A DNA stretch of 64,000 bases from Amycolatopsis sp. 195334CR (GTDB lineage: Bacteria; Actinomycetota; Actinomycetes; Mycobacteriales; Pseudonocardiaceae): contig NZ_JAFJMJ010000003.1 of the NCBI RefSeq assembly GCF_017309385.1, positions 992,001 through 1,056,000 on the forward strand, written 5' to 3'. Shown here in pieces: positions 61,222-64,000 of this stretch. The notes under the pieces were generated by a model. It searched no databases, had not been told where the DNA came from, and saw only the letters and a program-made list of their open reading frames with translations. Each line of letters opens with the position of its first letter. Positions within the stretch are counted from its first letter, which is position 1. Made by a program: the position numbers and the translations under genes.

Positions 61222-62396
61222 CAGGCACCTCCGGCCGGCTCGAGCTGGACCACCAGCCCGGCGGAATCGGATTCCGCGCCGGTGATCCGGCACGGGCGCA
61301 GCAGCTCGGGCAGGGCGATCAGCCGGCGGACCCCGTCCACCGTGATCGCCAGGTCGTCACCGACCCTGGCCAGGTCCACCCTGGCCGACCGGGTCAGCGG
61401 CACGCCCACCCGCAGCTCGTGCCCGCCCTCGGTCTCGGCGACCGACAGCAGCGGGGCGACCGGCCGCGCCGAGCGGGCCAGCGGGTCCTCGGTGCCGTAG
61501 AGGTCACCGGCGATCTCCAGCAGCGCGGGCAGGCCGACCGGCTCGACCGCGCGGTGCTCGACCCGGCGCAGCGAGCGCTCCAGCCCGGCCTCGGTGAGTT
61601 CGGTGAGCACGGCGTCCTGCTGGGCGCGACGGGTGCGCAGCCACGCCGCCGCCGAACCGGGCATCCGGCCGGGCGCGGGCATCAGGCGGTTGACGATCAG
61701 CCCGTCGACGGCGATGCCGCGCAGCGCGAGGGAGCTGAGCGTGCGGCGGGTTTCGGCGACCACCAGCCGTTCCGGCGTGAGCACGAGGCGCACGGTGGTC
61801 ACCGACGGATCGGTCAGCAGCGTGCGCAACCCGGCCAGGTGGGTGGCGAAGCGCCGGACGGACCGGCCCAGCCCACCGCGCCCGCGCAGCCTGCCGAGAT
61901 AACCCGAGACCGCCTCGGGCAGTGAGAGCAGGCGCAGCGTCTCCGCCGTCGGCCCGCAGTCGACCACCACGTTCTCCCACGGCCCGGCCTCGGCGAGCCT
62001 GCGCACCTCGGTCAGCGCGAGCAGTTCGTCCACGCCCGGCACCACGGTCAGTTCCTCGGCGTCCAGCGCCTCGACCCCGGCACCGGAGAGCAGGCCGCGC
62101 AACTGCCCGCGCAGCTCGGCCCAGGCGTCGTCGACCAGCGCGCGCGAGTCGATCTGCGCGGCGTGCAGTGTCAACGCTCGGGGGACGACCCCCGGACCCC
62201 CGGCAAAAGCAGCTGGAGTGTCCACTTCGGACGGCTCACCACCCAGCGCGGTGGCGAAGGCGTCCCCGAGCGAATGGGCCGGATCGGTGGACACGACCAG
62301 CGTCTTCCTGCCCCGCGCGGCGAGCGAGGCAGCCGTGGCGGCCGCGAGCGTCGTTTTCCCGACGCCGCCCTTGCCGGTGAACAGCAGGATGCGCAC
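61221..62396 (-). CDS. ArsA/GET3-family ATPase
   Basis: Deviant P-loop ATPase of 391 residues. Walker A FTGKGGVGKTTLAAATA (with the signature Lys), switch I TDPAHSLGDAFA, DCGPTAETLRLLSLPE as the switch II/A-loop region, and a C-terminal ~300-391 half that is beta-rich (LRVGVPLTRSARVDLARVGD), as in ArsA-HSP20-like proteins. The metal-binding Cys of arsenic pumps are absent, so arsenic export is unlikely; targeting or folding of envelope proteins is a better guess. Matches Rv2184c in its locus. Confidence 0.9.
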   Translation of the reverse strand: MRILLFTGKGGVGKTTLAAATAASLAARGRKTLVVSTDPAHSLGDAFATALGGEPSEVDTPAAFAGGPGVVPRALTLHAAQIDSRALVDDAWAELRGQLRGLLSGAGVEALDAEELTVVPGVDELLALTEVRRLAEAGPWENVVVDCGPTAETLRLLSLPEAVSGYLGRLRGRGGLGRSVRRFATHLAGLRTLLTDPSVTTVRLVLTPERLVVAETRRTLSSLALRGIAVDGLIVNRLMPAPGRMPGSAAAWLRTRRAQQDAVLTELTEAGLERSLRRVEHRAVEPVGLPALLEIAGDLYGTEDPLARSARPVAPLLSVAETEGGHELRVGVPLTRSARVDLARVGDDLAITVDGVRRLIALPELLRPCRITGAESDSAGLVVQLEPAGGA

Positions 62397-62398
62397 GA

Positions 62399-62836
62399 TC
62401 AGCCCTCAGCTCGGCGCTTGAGCTCCTTCAGCGCGGTATCCATGATCATTTTCTCCGCCTTGCGGCGCAGCAGCCCGATCATCGGCAGGGCCAGCTCCAC
62501 CGACAGCGTGTAGGTGACCTTGGTCTTGCCCCCGGCCTGCGGTTCGAGCAGGTACCGGCCGTTCTGCGACTTCTGCATCTGGCCCTTGATCAGGTGCCAG
62601 CTGACCGAGAGCCCGTCGGGCGCCCAGTCGTACTCCAGGGTGTAGACGTCCTTGACCGGGCCCGCGTCGAGGGTCATCTTCACCTGCTTGGCCCGGCCGC
62701 CACCGGCCTCGGCCAGCACCTCGGTCTCGCGGACGGCCTTGGTCCACTCCGGGTAGGCCGGGAAGTCCGCGATCACCTCCATGATCCGCTCCGGCGACGC
62801 GTCGACCTCGATGGACTGCGTGGACTGCTCGGCCAT
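62399..62836 (-). CDS. SRPBCC/START-domain protein, Rv2185c-like
   Basis: Protein of 145 residues, one SRPBCC (polyketide cyclase/START) domain: SIEVDASPERIMEVIADFPA, YPEWTKAVRETEVL, YTLEYDWAPDGLSVSWHLIK, KVTYTLSVELALPMIGLLR. Binds a hydrophobic ligand in the central cavity. Same position relative to the ArsA-like gene as mycobacterial Rv2185c (TB16.3). The two genes are separated by two bases and are likely one transcription unit. Confidence 0.9.
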   Translation of the reverse strand: MAEQSTQSIEVDASPERIMEVIADFPAYPEWTKAVRETEVLAEAGGGRAKQVKMTLDAGPVKDVYTLEYDWAPDGLSVSWHLIKGQMQKSQNGRYLLEPQAGGKTKVTYTLSVELALPMIGLLRRKAEKMIMDTALKELKRRAEG

Positions 62837-62863
62837 GCGCCAAAGGCTACCGTCCCGTAAGGA

Positions 62864-63652
62864 CTACCAGCGCAGCACGTACGGCTGGGCCGTCTCCTTG
62901 AAGTGACCGACGTTACGGCACTCGGTCCGGCCGAGGCGCGCACGCGCGGCCAGCGGCTGGTGCACATGGCCGAAAACGGACCAGCGCGGCTGCCCGGAAC
63001 GGATGAGATCTAGCAGCGCGTCCGACCCCGGTTCGGCGCGCCGCGCCACCACGTCGTAGGTCAGCTGGGGCACCGCGGGCGGGATGTGGCTGCACAGCAC
63101 GTCGATGTCCTTGAGCTTGGCCACCGCGGCGTCGAACTCCTCGCGCTGGCGCAGGTACGGCCGCCAGACCGGGTTCGCCCGCGGTTTGACCCCGTCCGGC
63201 AGCAGCGCGCCGCCGACGAACCCGAACCGCAGGCCGCCGATCTCGGCCACGTCACCGTCCAGGATCTGGGCGTCCGGCCCGGCGAACTCGGGCCACAGCG
63301 CGGGCGTGTCGACGTTGCCGGGGGTCAGGTAGACCGGGGCGGTCAACGCGGCGAACAGCGTCTCGTACTGGGCGCGGATCGCCTCGTCGACCGCGCCGCC
63401 GGGGTCGGCGAGGCTGCCCCAGAGCGAACGCGCGAAGGCGACCGTCTCGTCGCGGGTGCCCTCCCGGCGCAGCCGGGCGAACTCCCCCACCTTCTCCTCG
63501 CCGAACAACGTGCCGAGGATGCCGTTGCCGTGCCGCCGGTAGTCGACGAAGTCGAGCAGGTCGCCGAGCACGATCAGCGCGTCGGCCCCGTCACCGGCGC
63601 GTGCCAGCGCCTCGGCGTTGCCGTGCACGTCCGACACCACATGTACCCGCAT
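62864..63652 (-). CDS. Metallophosphoesterase
   Basis: Protein of 262 residues of the calcineurin-like superfamily. Metal motifs in order: VVSDVHGNAEAL (DxH), LIVLGDLLDF (GDxxD), LTPGNVDTPALW (GNxD variant of GNHD), CSHIPPAV (H) and VFGHVHQP (GHxH). The His of GNHD is Val here, as in related actinobacterial proteins. Substrate (cAMP, phosphodiester or other) unknown. Converging on nothing; it shares direction with the START-domain genes on both sides. Confidence 0.9.
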   Translation of the reverse strand: MRVHVVSDVHGNAEALARAGDGADALIVLGDLLDFVDYRRHGNGILGTLFGEEKVGEFARLRREGTRDETVAFARSLWGSLADPGGAVDEAIRAQYETLFAALTAPVYLTPGNVDTPALWPEFAGPDAQILDGDVAEIGGLRFGFVGGALLPDGVKPRANPVWRPYLRQREEFDAAVAKLKDIDVLCSHIPPAVPQLTYDVVARRAEPGSDALLDLIRSGQPRWSVFGHVHQPLAARARLGRTECRNVGHFKETAQPYVLRW

Positions 63653-63666
63653 CCGTGCCCCTGCCC

Positions 63667-64000
63667 CTACCCGGCCGGCGGCACACCCGGTGCCCGCCCG
63701 TCTTCCAAGATCTCCTTGAGCTCCAGCGCGATGGCCTTGGCCGCTCTGGCGCGCCGGTCGAACTCCCGCCGCAGCTCACGCTGGGTGACCTCGCGGGTGG
63801 GCGTGGCACGCAGGAAGTAGTGCAGCAGCGTGCCGTCGAGCACCGGCTCCAGCCACACCTCCATGGTGCCGACCAGCGCTCCGCGCACGGTCCAGCGCTG
63901 GCCGCGGTCGCCCCGGTCGGTGTAGACCTCGAGCACCAGATCCGGCCAGTACCTGGTCCAGGAGCGCGGATCGGCGAAGGCGGCGGCGACGGTCGACGGC
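63667..64000 (-). CDS. SRPBCC/polyketide cyclase family protein (5' end beyond window)
   Basis: The last ~110 residues are visible, from AAAFADPRSWTRYWPDLVLE through RWTVRGALVGTMEVWLEPVL, HYFLRATPT and the helix REFDRRARAAKAIALELKEI. This is the typical end of a SRPBCC domain with its long C-terminal helix. The start lies to the right of the window. It would be the second START-type protein in this unit. Confidence 0.85.
   Translation of the reverse strand, partial: PSTVAAAFADPRSWTRYWPDLVLEVYTDRGDRGQRWTVRGALVGTMEVWLEPVLDGTLLHYFLRATPTREVTQRELRREFDRRARAAKAIALELKEILEDGRAPGVPPAG

Noticed and set aside
61221..62396. Arsenic efflux ATPase
   Set aside because: No metal-binding Cys and no arsB or arsR neighbour; the context matches the Rv2184c locus.

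Overview
High-GC actinobacterial chromosome, most probably a Pseudonocardiales member close to Amycolatopsis. The evidence is the third-position GC bias, frequent GTG/TTG starts, four-base start/stop overlaps, a conservon (cvnABCD) operon, a KstR cholesterol regulon, F420-type oxidoreductases, XRE-DUF5753/DUF397 pairs, DasR-type operators, and a phosphofructokinase with the diphosphate-type signature that I remember from Amycolatopsis methanolica. The window is ordinary chromosome: I see no rRNA, tRNA, prophage, insertion sequence or CRISPR array.

Layout. 1-9.7 kb: steroid side-chain degradation. It holds a FadE28/FadE29-like acyl-CoA dehydrogenase pair, the fused dehydrogenase FadE34, and the repressor KstR with its operators. 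An AraC-type regulator, a quinone reductase and a SNF2 helicase lie between the two parts. 9.7-13.2 kb: F420/flavin enzymes and a DUF4383 membrane protein. 13.2-17.0 kb: fused isobutyryl-CoA mutase IcmF with a small P-loop protein. 17.1-22.7 kb: conservon cvnABCD, whose sensor has a duplicated C-terminal module. 23.4-25.6 kb: DUF485 protein plus solute:sodium symporter. 25.6-28.0 kb: spermidine cassette (decarboxylase, SpeD, SpeE-like). 28.0-30.1 kb: TetR repressor/MFS exporter pair with two clear operators. 30.1-33.0 kb: envelope-related small proteins and a transglycosylase. 33.0-36.0 kb: alpha-methylacyl-CoA racemase and acyl-CoA dehydrogenase with a divergent TetR. 36.1-39.7 kb: membrane protein, succinate-semialdehyde dehydrogenase and nitrilase. 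39.7-44.8 kb: LuxR-type LAL regulator, an XRE/DUF397 pair and small proteins. 44.8-47.2 kb: tesB and pyruvate kinase. 47.3-50.4 kb: lipoprotein, DUF2461 protein and secreted GH18 chitinase. 50.5-53.1 kb: atypical aromatic amino acid lyase and phosphofructokinase. 53.4-54.6 kb: DAHP synthase behind an aromatic-rich leader peptide. 54.9-64 kb: RNase, PlsC, esterase, YbdK-type ligase, Nudix-PIN fusion, ROK glucokinase, ArsA-like ATPase, two START-domain proteins and a phosphoesterase.

How the genes work together. FadE28/29, FadE34, the racemase and the other acyl-CoA dehydrogenase all handle branched or steroid-derived acyl-CoAs, and IcmF can interconvert branched and linear C4 acyl-CoAs. Three KstR-box matches tie the first group to one repressor encoded here. 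DasR-type palindromes upstream of both the chitinase and the phosphofructokinase suggest shared control of chitin use and glycolysis by aminosugar. DAHP synthase looks controlled by translation of a Tyr-Phe-Trp-Phe leader.

Most unusual sequence features: two families of near-perfect 17-23-bp stem palindromes placed just after stop codons, one present twice as identical copies 42 kb apart; a 61-bp tandem triplication of the 3' end of the DAHP synthase gene; and a 9-base word, CCACTGTGG, found five times, always in the same orientation. All database comparisons are from memory; no search was run.
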